A stretch of 64,000 nucleotides of DNA. It comes from Tipula vernalis (taxonomy: Eukaryota; Arthropoda; Insecta; Diptera; Tipulidae). How positions within the stretch are numbered: position 1 is the stretch's first letter; every line of letters begins with the position of its first letter. The stretch lies in contig OY282559.1 in the NCBI GenBank assembly GCA_958295665.1, positions 253,885,461 through 253,949,460 on the forward strand, in the 5' to 3' direction. The position numbers were made by a program, and so were the translations under genes. The notes beneath the pieces were generated by a model. That model made no database searches, had not been told where the DNA came from, and saw nothing but the letters and a program-made list of their open reading frames with translations. This document shows, one piece after another, positions 10,489 through 19,879 of this stretch.

Positions 10489-11827
10489 TCAGTCTTCTGA
10501 TTCTGAACTTGAGTCATTATCGATTCCCAATTTTTTCTCTTCTATAGCCAAAAGCCGTTTTTTAATTTTTAGCTTCTGGTAGAGTAGCTTTTGTTTTTGG
10601 AGTTCATTTTTATGTTGTCTGATTGCCTGTTCTTCCAATAATTTAATTTTTTTTAATTTTAATTCGTAGGATTTTTTTAAATAGTGCTGCATGTTGTAAG
10701 TGTTTTTTTTTTTCAATTTTTTGCAATATTTTAACCGTTTCGTTATGCTTTTTTGTTTGTTGTTCGAGGAGCTGGATACGTTGTTTTTCTATTTCACATT
10801 TTGATTTATTAACTGGTTTCGGGTTCGGTCTATTGATTAGTGTAGTTTCGTTTTGTGTAGGTCTCTGGTCTATATCTATGTTCTCCCCAATGATGTCCTG
10901 ATCTGGATTTATGATGACATTGTTATCAAAGTGATGGCTGGTTGATGGTATTTCTACGATGTCGTCATGATCCATTTGTAAATTATCACTCTCACATCTA
11001 TCACTCTCACAATTTGGAACACCAAAACTCTTCCCGCTGGGAGCACCAGATTTAGTCAAATTTACAATTGCATCGACCTGTTCTTCTATGGCATTGAGTG
11101 AACACTGTGTATTCTGGCCGCCTCCAGTCCCTCGTATTTCCATTTTATTTTTGGCAATTTTTTGCTTTAAATTACGCTTGTAATCGTTCCAAACCTATGT
11201 AATACGTAAATAAACACAATAATGATAATATACTATATAATTCATTCCACTGCCTAGTCACTTAAAGTACACATATAAATATTTACTTACTCTTCTCCAT
11301 TCCAAACTTTCTTTGGTTGGTGGTCCCAAGGCATTAAGCATCAAGGTTAATTTCGTCCAAAATTCTTTAATATCTTGCTTTGTTTTGCCGACATCAGGAT
11401 ATCCCCGGGCTATATCCGGATTTTTTTCCATTTCTTCGACTAATTTCGAAAACTGTTGACGGTTTGTCACTTTTATTTTTGATCTAACGATATAATAATA
11501 TAAATTAATTAGGTACATAATATAAATTAATTAGAATAAAGATTAAAAAATCCATTATTATTCATGCGTGGCTTTTGTTACATATATATATTTATGATAA
11601 AATAAACACAAATGGTTTAATTTAATTTATATTATATTTTAGCTTCACTTTATTAAAAAAAAGAGTGTTTTTTAAAAATTTGTTAATAAAGTGAAGCTAA
11701 AATATAATATACATATATTAAATTAAACCATTTGTGTTTATTTTATCATAAAAAATATAAATTAATTCCATGCAAAACAATAAATAATTATATCTCCAAA
11801 AAATACTTACGCGCTCTTGCCTTCCAT
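10489..11827 (-). CDS. Harbinger Myb/SANT-like DNA-binding partner, three exons
   Basis: Second Harbinger protein; in the family it binds the ends and brings the transposase to the nucleus. Exons 11827-11811, 11483-11291 and 11194 onwards join by GT-AG introns (donors GTAAGT) into one frame. The N-terminal 85 residues are a Myb_DNA-bind_5-type trihelix: FSKLVEEMEKNPDIARG, FWTKLTLMLN and EWRRVWNDYKRNL with the expected tryptophans. An acidic, Asn/Ser-rich middle and a Lys/Glu/Gln coiled-coil tail follow. Read straight through, the frame stops at 10643 (253 residues). A one-base slip in the A-run near 10700-10712 would move it into a frame that continues the coiled coil to a stop at 10489. So the tail is either truncated by a homopolymer error or that run is misassembled. 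Confidence 0.85.
11591..11751. repeat. long perfect-stem-like hairpin inside a Harbinger intron
   Basis: Two arms of about 65-70 bases (left from TTTATGATAAAATAAACACA, right ending in its complement near 11751) are nearly exact inverted copies around a short T/A-rich loop. The structure lies in the first intron of the Myb-like gene (11484-11810). It may be a palindromic MITE inserted into the transposon, or part of the element. A transcript would fold into a long hairpin. Confidence 0.85.
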
Positions 11828-12021
11828 TTTTAGTTAATTCTGTTACAAAAAACCAAAAAACTATGAACTCACCAAAAAATTGTAGGTGAGGATTTTTGAC
11901 ATTATACTCACCTCACCTAGACTCACCGCGAGAACGATAATACCAAAATTTCAAAGCGGTGACTTCAAGTCACATTTTTGACGTTTGGTGAGGTGAGGTG
12001 AGAATCATAATAGGGGTGTAA

Positions 12022-12128
12022 ATTATATAAAGAAAACAGTCGTGTATTATCCCAAATAAAAAATGTAAAAAGAACACAACATAATAACCGAAATTTAATA
12101 AACCAGCTTTACTCAATAATAAAAAATG
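12022..12128 (+). mobile_element. Jockey-type LINE, short segment between insertions
   Basis: About 100 bases of the LINE linker between Harbinger and the next inserted repeat. In one frame it continues the basic linker (NYIKKTVVYYP) seen before the Harbinger site. Assigned by position and frame rather than by a diagnostic motif. Confidence 0.5.
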
Positions 12129-12568
12129 GAGGTGTGGCCAACACATGACTTTCTTTTACGAACAGAGAGATTTTAATTTTTTTAAAAAATTTATTTTTTA
12201 ATTTTTTATTTTTTATTAGTTTTTGGAAACAATTTGTATTAAGTACTCGTAGTTTTTTAATACTTTTTAAGATATTTGCAAAATAAATTTTCTGGACCAA
12301 GGGAGTGGCAAGCTTCCGGTTAGCCGATTTGAAGTAAAATTCACTAGGACCTCCCAATTTACAAAAAAAACTTAAATCTGAAATTTCAGTTCGATAGGTT
12401 AAACCATCTGGGCTGTAGAGAAAACACAGACTGACAGACAGACACCATTTCGAAACGCACTTTTTCGGACTCAGGGGACCTGAAAACAGATAAATCTCTA
12501 AAAATCTCAAGGTCCAAAATTTTCATGATTACTATACTTTATTTTACTAGAGTAAAAGAAAGTAAAAA
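12129..12568 (+). repeat. short interspersed repeat, copy 1 (family shared with 19142-19629)
   Basis: About 440 bp, matching 19142-19629 in inverted orientation. One end starts GAGGTGTGGCCAACAC, the other ends GTAAAAGAAAGTAAAAA. Both ends carry CTTTCTTTTAC or its complement as a short terminal inverted repeat. The middle holds a conserved CTGACAGACAGAC word and an A/T-rich tract. It splits the host LINE. There is no coding capacity; the 133-residue minus-strand frame across it is a product of the repeat. Superfamily undetermined and no TSD found. Confidence 0.75.
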
Positions 12569-13440
12569 TATAAAATTATTAATTGAACAAAACATAATTT
12601 TACAAATTAACAAGGTATGGAAAAACAAAATTTAAAAAATTCAAATAAAAAACAACAAACATTTCTTTAGAAAAATTGCTGAATTTCTATAATATGTACT
12701 CAATTGACTTAAACGATAAAAATAAAACCAAACATATCAACAGTGAAAAGATAGAAATTTTATATGCCAGGAACAAACTAAACGCGATAGGAGCTTATAT
12801 TCAAGAACAAACACAAAAAATTAATATATCACAACTAGATGATACAGTCAATAGATTTATAACTAAAATCGACAGACAAAAACATATGATAATGTTCAAT
12901 AATACGAATAATTTCTTTGAGATAGAATTTAATGATCTCTATACCTCAGATACGATAAATAATGATATATAAAAAATCATCGGGGCCAGATAATATACCT
13001 AATATTGCTCTAAAACATATACCTGAATGCATCATCAGAGATTACTGTATTTTATTCAATAATACATTAAAAAACAATTACTTTCCCAGTAAATCGAAAT
13101 TATCAAAGATTGTACGTATAAAGAATAAATAAATCATATAAAATCTATCGACCAATAAATTTAGTGCTGAATATTACTAAACTTTACTCAACGAGCTGAT
13201 TTATTACCAGACAGACAATTTGGTTTTAGGTACAATCACTCTACAGTGAACGCAACCACAAAGCTAATATCAGACGTGATTAGGGGGTTTTAACGATAAT
13301 GGAGTAACTGGAGCTGTTTTAATAGATATAGAAAGAGCGTTTGATTCTGTTTGGATTGAAGGATTAATTTTTAAATTAAACAATATGGGATTTAATATAA
13401 ACATGTTATATTTTCTACTACTACTTTTCTACTACATGTT
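12569..13440 (+). mobile_element. Jockey-type LINE, RT part
   Basis: Continuation of the LINE started at 8056. A helical linker frame (12676-12972) leads to KKSSGPDNIPNIALKHIPE (12970-13026), then to a decayed PINLVLNITKLYS block and the catalytic segment AVLIDIERAFDSVW (about 13315-13356). The sequence then stops matching near 13435, before the YADD block, so the 3' part is missing. Frameshifts occur near 12970, 13130 and 13290. Related by motif style to the LINEs at 24760 and 28740. Confidence 0.8.
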
Positions 13441-13538
13441 CTATTTTCTACTTGTTATATTTCACTGAGAATATAATTCATACCTAAAAATCATCTATTT
13501 CACTATGCAATTTTTTTGTTATTTTTGTTATTAATAAG

Positions 13539-14343
13539 CAGGGTTTCGAACCAGCAAAATTTTGGGTTCGGGTTCGGGTTCAGGTTCGGGTTCGGGTTCG
13601 GGTTAACAAAAAAATAAAACTTCACAGATATTTAAAACAATCTATATATCGTCACCTCAGTATTCAAGCGCCACAAACGCATTCTGATTATTTTGAAGTT
13701 AGGTTTGCCATTATCTAATGTGACGGTCCTAACTGCAAATTGACTAAAACTCATCTGTGTCACTCAAACACTGGACTGACGAAGTGGTATAATAACTACA
13801 TTGGAAACTGATTTGACGATACAGTCTATATTTTTACGTAAAATTGCTAATATTTATTTATTTCATTAAAAACATTTCGTTTAGTTTGACGAATAGAATA
13901 TATCTTAATGATTCTTCTTGAAGATGTACCCTTTGTGGTGCTAAAATAAACTTTAAAGCCGAAAATGCCCATGCCACACTGACTTTCGTTGCAGGAATCG
14001 CTAACAAAACTTTTTCAGCTTCGTATAAAAGTGGAATTTCAATTTTATGGTTTTCCCATTATTCCATAATATTTTTCTCCTTGTGGACCCGTGAAAATGA
14101 TTCATAAACAGTAAACTCCTGCTATACGTTTAGTTCAAAGTTAGTCCAGCTGTCTAAATTGTTGGATTATGATAAATAATATACATATATAACATGCGAT
14201 TTTTTTTTGTCAACCCGGAACCCGGTTGAATCGAACCCGCGAAATGTTGGATTCGGGTTCAGGTTCAGGTTCGAAAAAATTACTAAAAATCTTTGAACCG
14301 GAGCGGGTTCGAGGTTCGGGTTCGGGTTCGGTTCGAAACCCTG
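13539..14343. mobile_element. non-autonomous hAT element, 805 bp, 8-bp TSD
   Basis: Begins CAGGGTTTCGAACC and ends GGTTCGAAACCCTG, an exact inverted pair. TTAATAAG flanks both ends (13531-13538 and 14344-14351), the 8-bp TSD that defines hAT. Just inside each end are arrays of GGTTCG hexamers. The interior has no transposase frame, so it must be moved in trans. Perfect TSDs and termini show that insertion is fairly recent. Confidence 0.94.
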
Positions 14344-14351
14344 TTAATAAG

Positions 14352-14565
14352 TGATAATACAACACTGTTGTATTGTCGCTGTGGGAAAAACGTTGTTATG
14401 GCAATAGCCTACTATTTATTATTTTTGGCGATTTTTATTAATAAAAATAAATTCATTAGAATCAAAGTAACACACAACAAAAACAAAATTCTTATATAAC
14501 TATCTGTCAACTTATGCAATTACAAAATATTTGTGAATCAGTATTGATTACTGCTTGATACAAAG
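14352..14565. other. 5' flank of the Crypton frame
   Basis: AT-rich sequence between the hAT TSD and the Crypton start. It may belong to the Crypton 5' region into which the hAT jumped; no boundary is visible. Confidence 0.3.
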
Positions 14566-15704
14566 ATGGATAATTGTGATAATCAAAGATGGGGAGAGTG
14601 TACAAATAAAAAAATCGAAGAGTTAATACTCAATAGTGTTCCTTTAAACACGGAACGAAATAAGAAAAGTATTTGGAAACAGTTTATGTATTTTTGTGCA
14701 ACACGTCAATACACAATTGAGCGAGACACATCAATTGATATGCTCGCGTCATATTTAAAAGATTATGCATGCAATATGCGTAAGTCTAACGGAGAAAATT
14801 ACAAGGAAACTGTAATTAAAACTATTTGGAATACGCTAGCGAAAATGCTTCAAGAAAAATATTATGCAGAATTTAAAATAAAATTTGATCCATTTCGTGA
14901 TATTGAGTTTAAACAGGCAAGATGTGCCAGAGATTCAAAACGGAAACAACTTCAAAGTGAACCGAACAAACGGAAATTAAGTGCTGTAGCTTTTACGTCA
15001 AATGAATCTACTTGTATGCAAACGTATTGGGATGAAGATAACCCTTATGGACTTCAAAAGAAATTCTTCAACATTGTTGCGACAGAATTAGCGTGGCGTG
15101 GTAACGAAGCCGCGTTTGCTTTAACTCATTATTTTAAGAGAATTACAGACCATTTCGGTAATGATATGGGACGAATTGAATATAACCCTATATTCACCAA
15201 AATGTGAATAATATCAACGTTTGTCCCGTACGATTATTCAATAAATTAATGAATAAACGGCCAAATCATGTAACCTCCGAAAGATTGTTTCTTACACCCA
15301 ATCCTTTCTGGAAAAATTCAACTGGAAGGTGGTATAAAAATCTTCCTGTAGGTGTCAATGAATTATCAAAATGGACCAAACAAACGGCCCAGGCAATTGG
15401 AATTGATGTGCAAAATAATAAAATCACCAATCATAGTCATAGATCAACTGCGGTTACTATAATGGCAAATGCGGGTATTTCAGATCAACAATTGATTAAA
15501 ATAACCGGCCATAGCAGTGCTAATTCGATTCAGCCATATTTAAATATGCAGCCAGAGCAACACAACAATATTCTAGAAAAGATGCGAGGAAGTTCTGCTG
15601 AGCCGTCAAAAGCTGTAAACCCAATCGTTTCATCTAAAATTAACAACAAAAATGAAGGACAATTCCGATTTGAAAATTGTACCTTCAACAGCTGTCAGTT
15701 CTAA
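14566..15704 (+). pseudogene. Crypton-type tyrosine recombinase, one frameshift
   Basis: Tyrosine recombinase of a Crypton DNA transposon, which moves through a circular intermediate. The first frame (14566-15207, 213 residues) carries an N-terminal helical core-binding part (RNKKSIWKQFMYFCATRQY) and the first catalytic Arg at about R178 (LAWRGNE). The second frame (from 15204) carries HSHR (H77, R80 of that frame), GHSS (H103) and the nucleophile Y112 in IQPYLN. Together this is the full R-HxxR-H-Y set, with no motif lost. The only visible break is a frame change at about 15195-15207, where a few residues also seem to be missing. The ending is Asn/Lys-rich and stops at 15704. Insect Cryptons are uncommon, so this copy is a useful specimen. 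Confidence 0.88.
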
Positions 15705-15822
15705 ATATAGTATGTTTCAATGGTATTCTTGCATAATAAATAATTGTTATTACAAATATAATCTTTCATGTTGTGAATTTAAGTTTTATCTTTCACACCA
15801 ATTCATTATATTCTCCACCCAA

Positions 15823-15996
15823 ATATAACTCGTGGTCCTCTTAAGAATCGATAATTTTTTCCAAATGTCACTCATGCGTATCCCAAGCTTTAGAAAATGC
15901 AACTCGTGCTGCGCACTCGTTGCATTTTCGTCGCTGGGATACGCATTCGTGACATTTGAAAAAAATTATCGATAATAAGCTAACCACTAGTTATAT
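15823..15996. repeat. 174-bp palindrome downstream of the Crypton
   Basis: Starts ATATAACTCGTGG and ends with the near-complement CCACTAGTTATAT. The arms pair almost throughout, down to a small centre (GAAAATGCAAC with GTTGCATTTTC), with few mismatches and small gaps near the outer third. It lies 119 bases after the recombinase stop. It may be a Crypton 3' structure or an independent palindromic MITE. No TSD could be defined. Confidence 0.9.
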
Positions 15997-18480
15997 TACG
16001 TCTGAAAATTTTCAGAACTTTTAATAATTGTTGAAAGGAAGACGCTAAATGGGTTTTAATTTTGTACATTTGTATGTATATAAGACTTTTATGCCATATT
16101 TTATCGAAATCTTGAGCAATGTCTAAAAACATTTTTGAAGGATCATTTTTTCGAATAACTTTCAGAGAGTTGGTAGTAAGCTGATTGGCCGATCGGACTT
16201 TCGTTTTCTTTTATGTGTACCAGGTTTTAGAATCATTAGAATTTGCAAAATTTTCCAGACTTCAGTTTTTATTACAACGTTTCAAATGCATGTTATTGAT
16301 TTCATTTGTCCGAAAGTTCTTTAAGTATTATGTGTTCCTTATTCATTCGCTTTACATTACACCACTTCGTTATGTGTAGTTACTTTACTAAGGTTTTCAG
16401 CAATTATTTCCGATTTACTTGAGTCCCTTCTAGCTCAATTCCCATCAGGAAAGCGAATAAGAGGGCATTTGAAATGTAGGTATTTTGCAGTCGTGAGCTG
16501 CCAAACTTTGTGCTACCAGTTCGCTAAAATAAAATATTTTTGATTTTCCATTTTTGATTTGAAGTGCAATCTCCACCTCCATAACGGAAAGCGGTCGGTT
16601 TGGTTATGTTAAACTGAAAACAGCGTTGAATATTTTACTTGTTGTTGTTGCAGTTTTATTATTTGATACTTCCATAATTATGAGTAGCTCGTTTTTTTTT
16701 TTACTTGTGGTAGCATTTTCAGGTACCATTAAGTGAGATTTTGACTTAAAATGCTCACTCATTGTTTTCCTTATTTGGTTGATGAATTACACTATTTTCA
16801 AAACTTCGTCTTGTTCTGATAAATGAATATTTTGCAAATTGAAAATACGAAAGTTACTAATAGAAGAACATTTGGAACTGCCAAGCCTTTTATTTTTCTC
16901 TTCTAGTCCATCATATTTATCATGAAACTGCTTTGAACAGTATTTGTACATCATTAGATTAATTAACGGGTTCTATGCACTTTAAAAACAGGTTCTCTAG
17001 AACCGATGCAAACCGGCTGCAGCTCTTCTCTGGTTTTTTCAGCGTGGTTTACCGTAGTGAGTATTCTGTTTCTTCTGTCGCAGAGAGTCCGCACTAAGGT
17101 AATTTTTGATTCCTCCAAGACGTTTTTCAAATAAAGCTGTTTTGAGATTTTTCATAGATTTATTTAATTTTGACTTAAGTGCAGGTGATCTTTGCAGTTG
17201 CCACTGCCTGTTTATTGTCCGTTTAACGGTTAACAACCGTTTGTTTCAACATATCTGTTATGGTTGTACTGCTTCATCAATTTGTACTTTGGTTTATAAA
17301 GGGATGCTCAATGAACACTCTTTTGTTACCGTATATCTGAAATGAGCCCAATTTGTAAGTTGATCCTCAACTAGCTATGATTTTAAAAATTGTGAGCTAA
17401 ATGTTTTAATTTACGTCAATGATCGGAAGAGAGATCGTTTAGCACGTTTCAGAAACAACAATATGGGTTCTAGCAATACCCTTTGGCCAATATCTGTTAG
17501 CCAATAAGTCGGATGATTTGTTAATATGTGATCTAGTTTCTCATTGCTTTCTTGTCGATAATGATAATTTTGAGCTGCATTGGATATGTTTGTCGTTATA
17601 ATCACGTTGCTGAATTTAATATATCGTATTTCGCTGTCCATTCTCCTAGAAAAATGCTAGTTGCTCAGATATGTTCCTCACTATATTTTTGGAGTTCGTA
17701 GGGTCTTATATTGTTTCTTAATACGACAGCTGTACCACCGTGAATCAAGAGCTCCATAAGCAAGTTCAAGTTCATGATTCTTTGATCGGCTTTTTGTGTT
17801 TCTTTGCTTGAATTTCTCTTAAGTACTTCTGCATATGAAATTGTTAAATTTATGGTGGCAGCATATATTCCTCACATTGTTCAGATTTTTGTCTATTTGT
17901 TGATTGAGACCTTCATGTTCAGCTCGGTTTTTTTCTAAACTCTTGAATGACCAAACGCTTAGCAATTGGTAAATTGTAACACTGGCTTTAATTCTACTTT
18001 TAAACTAAGTGGGGGTTTCTTTTCAAGATTAAAAATGTTGATAACACTTATAATTTTGAAACCTTAATTGGTAAGTTCTCCCCTTGATTTCGTCTGGATC
18101 AACATTGGGATCAATTCCCACAGTGTGCTTCTGGAAATCTTGAAACTGTACGTATAATATACGTGTATTGCTTAATTCAAGTTCGACTACAATTTTTCTG
18201 TAGTCATCGATGGTTTTCACTTGGATCCTATTTTCGGTAATTTTATCCCGTTCGATTTGGGCAATAAAAGAATTTGCCCGTTTAGCACTCCAACCAGTTC
18301 TTTGGATAATGCTTCTGTTATTAGAATTATCCCATTCACGTAGCAACTTGATAACGGTTTACATTTACTTTTCCGAGTGCTACTTTCACGACTTTTGCTG
18401 TAATTTCCTGAGGGAATTAAGGTTCGGCTTTCTTTTAGTCGTTACTGTAAATTAACGTTCTAACCCAGTTTGCACAACAT
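15997..18480 (-). mobile_element. Jockey-clade LINE, ORF1 and ORF2 remnants
   Basis: Read from high to low coordinates. ORF1 fragment at 18346-18029 has a gag-like IQVKTIDDYRKIV stretch typical of Jockey ORF1. ORF2 endonuclease-linker fragments follow at 17641-17411 (VLLSDIGQ-like, with many stops) and 17236-17039 (RTINRQWQLQRSP, then LKSKLNKSMKNLK). An RT start segment near 16210-16140 reads KPGTHKRKRKSDRPISLLPTL, followed by a broken continuation to about 16080. Frameshifts and stops are frequent and no 3' tail is placed. It is inactive. Jockey elements encode a nucleic-acid-binding ORF1 and an endonuclease-RT ORF2. Confidence 0.65.
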
Positions 18481-19141
18481 TCTGTGAATCGGATTCATTC
18501 ACATTGGATTTATTGTCATTATTTTTGTCCACTTGCAAATTAATTAGCTAACTTTGCGCCTTTTCACATTACTTTGATTAGTCATTTTGTTACTCATATA
18601 GTTTTGAAAATTTACATTTTTTGATGTTACAGCACGTTTTTCTTTAAATTGTGGTATTAGTAACTTGTTTGATAACAATAAATTTTTACTTTGACCAGAG
18701 GTCAATAGCACTTATACTTTCATTACTTTATATTGGTTAAAATTTGAAACAGATTGTAACTATTGTGGTGTAGTTTTTTTTTCGAAGAAATTAGAAACAT
18801 GCCATTTTGTGCATTTCACAATTACAGATATTATATATAATCACGCGCGTGTAGAAAAAAGCAATAATTATTATTAAATTAATTATGAGCTCAACGACTT
18901 TACGTCCACCCCCTTCCCTCTACCCCTACAAGTTCAAAATATATTTTTGGCCTTGAAGTGAACAATTTTAGGAAATGTAGAAACATTGAAATTAAGGTAA
19001 ATTGATTTTCAACAACAAAACAATGTAAGGCTTAGGGCGAAAATAGACCCTTACCTCAAATCTACTGAGATCCTTCGAACCAAATATATAATGTATTGAT
19101 GAACATTGTAGGTGGTGAGCGCCAATGAACGCTTTAACACT
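18481..19141. other. no recognisable feature
   Basis: AT-rich, stops in all frames. A short CCACCCCCTTCCC tract at about 18906 stands out in base composition but has no assigned role. Confidence 0.35.
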
Positions 19142-19629
19142 TTTTTACTTTCTTTTACTCTAGTAAAATAAAGTATAGTAATCATGAAAATTTTGGACCT
19201 TGAAATTTTTAGAGATTTATTTGTTTTGAGGTCCCCTGAGTCCGAAAAAGTGGGTTTCGAAATGGTGTTTGTCTGTCAGTCTGTCTGTGTCCTCTCTACA
19301 GCCCAGATGGTTTAACCAATCGAACGGAAACTTCAGATTTAAGCTTCTTTGATAAATTGGGAGGTCCCAATGAATTTTACTCCAAATCGGCTAACCGGAA
19401 GTGGCCACTCCCTTGGTCCAGAAAATTTATTTTGCAAATATCTTAAAAAGTATAAAGTTTACAAAAAACAACTTAATACAAAATGTTTCCAAAAATTAAA
19501 AACAAATAAAAATCAAAAATTAAAAAAAAATATTTAAAAATTTAAAAATTAAAAAAAAAAATTAAGAAAAAAATAAAATTTCTCAAAATTCTCTGTTCGT
19601 AAAAGAAAGTCGTGTGTTGGCCACACCTC
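19142..19629 (-). repeat. short interspersed repeat, copy 2, inverted relative to copy 1
   Basis: Inverted match of 12129-12568. It starts TTTTTACTTTCTTTTAC and ends with GTGTTGGCCACACCTC. Shared interior words include the AGTCCGAAAAAGT block and the GTCTGTCAGTCTGTCTG block. It is slightly longer than copy 1 because of an expanded A-rich tract at about 19500-19575. The two copies enclose a 6.6-kb stretch holding the hAT, the Crypton and the Jockey remnant. Confidence 0.78.
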
Positions 19630-19879
19630 AATTTTTTTAATTAAAACAGTTTTTGGTTGGCCGCAAGAATCAAATTGTTCTACATTTAACGGCAAATACA
19701 ACACAAAACTCGTACCAACCTTAGAATTTACATAAGATTTTAATATTTCCAACATTAAATTGGTAAATGGGTTGTTTTTCCAACTATTGAAAACTGTTGA
19801 TCAAAAATCGGGTGTTGCCATCCACCGTAAAACCCTATTTTTTTTATTAAATTGGCTGGAAATAATGAATTTATCTGAA

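Larger units (their letters stand above)
8657..12018 (+). mobile_element. complete PIF/Harbinger transposon, 3,362 bp
   Basis: Terminal inverted repeats begin CACCCCTATTATGATTCTCA at both ends and lead into subterminal CTCACCTCACC arrays. The element is flanked by TAA (8654-8656 and 12019-12021), the 3-bp TSD typical of PIF/Harbinger. Inside are two genes: an intact transposase on the plus strand (8986-10242) and a Myb-like gene on the minus strand (11827 to about 10643). They point towards each other with their 3' ends near 10.25-10.5 kb. It sits inside a Jockey-type LINE, so it is younger than that LINE. The intact transposase suggests recent arrival. Confidence 0.95.

Noticed and set aside
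12109..12510. 133-residue minus-strand frame
   Set aside because: Lies wholly within the short interspersed repeat. Copy 2 does not keep it open as a matching frame.
13569..13605. GGGTTCGGGTTC run as telomere DNA
   Set aside because: It lies just inside hAT terminal repeats with 8-bp TSDs, and the same hexamer is at the other end in inverse orientation. It is a subterminal array, not a telomere relic.
14220..14340. GGTTCGAAACCC as a tRNA T-loop (B box)
   Set aside because: It is the terminal repeat of the hAT element; no A box or cloverleaf could be drawn.
17411..17641. Independent small gene on the minus strand
   Set aside because: Fits the order of a Jockey ORF2 between ORF1-like and RT-like fragments and is bounded by frameshifts.
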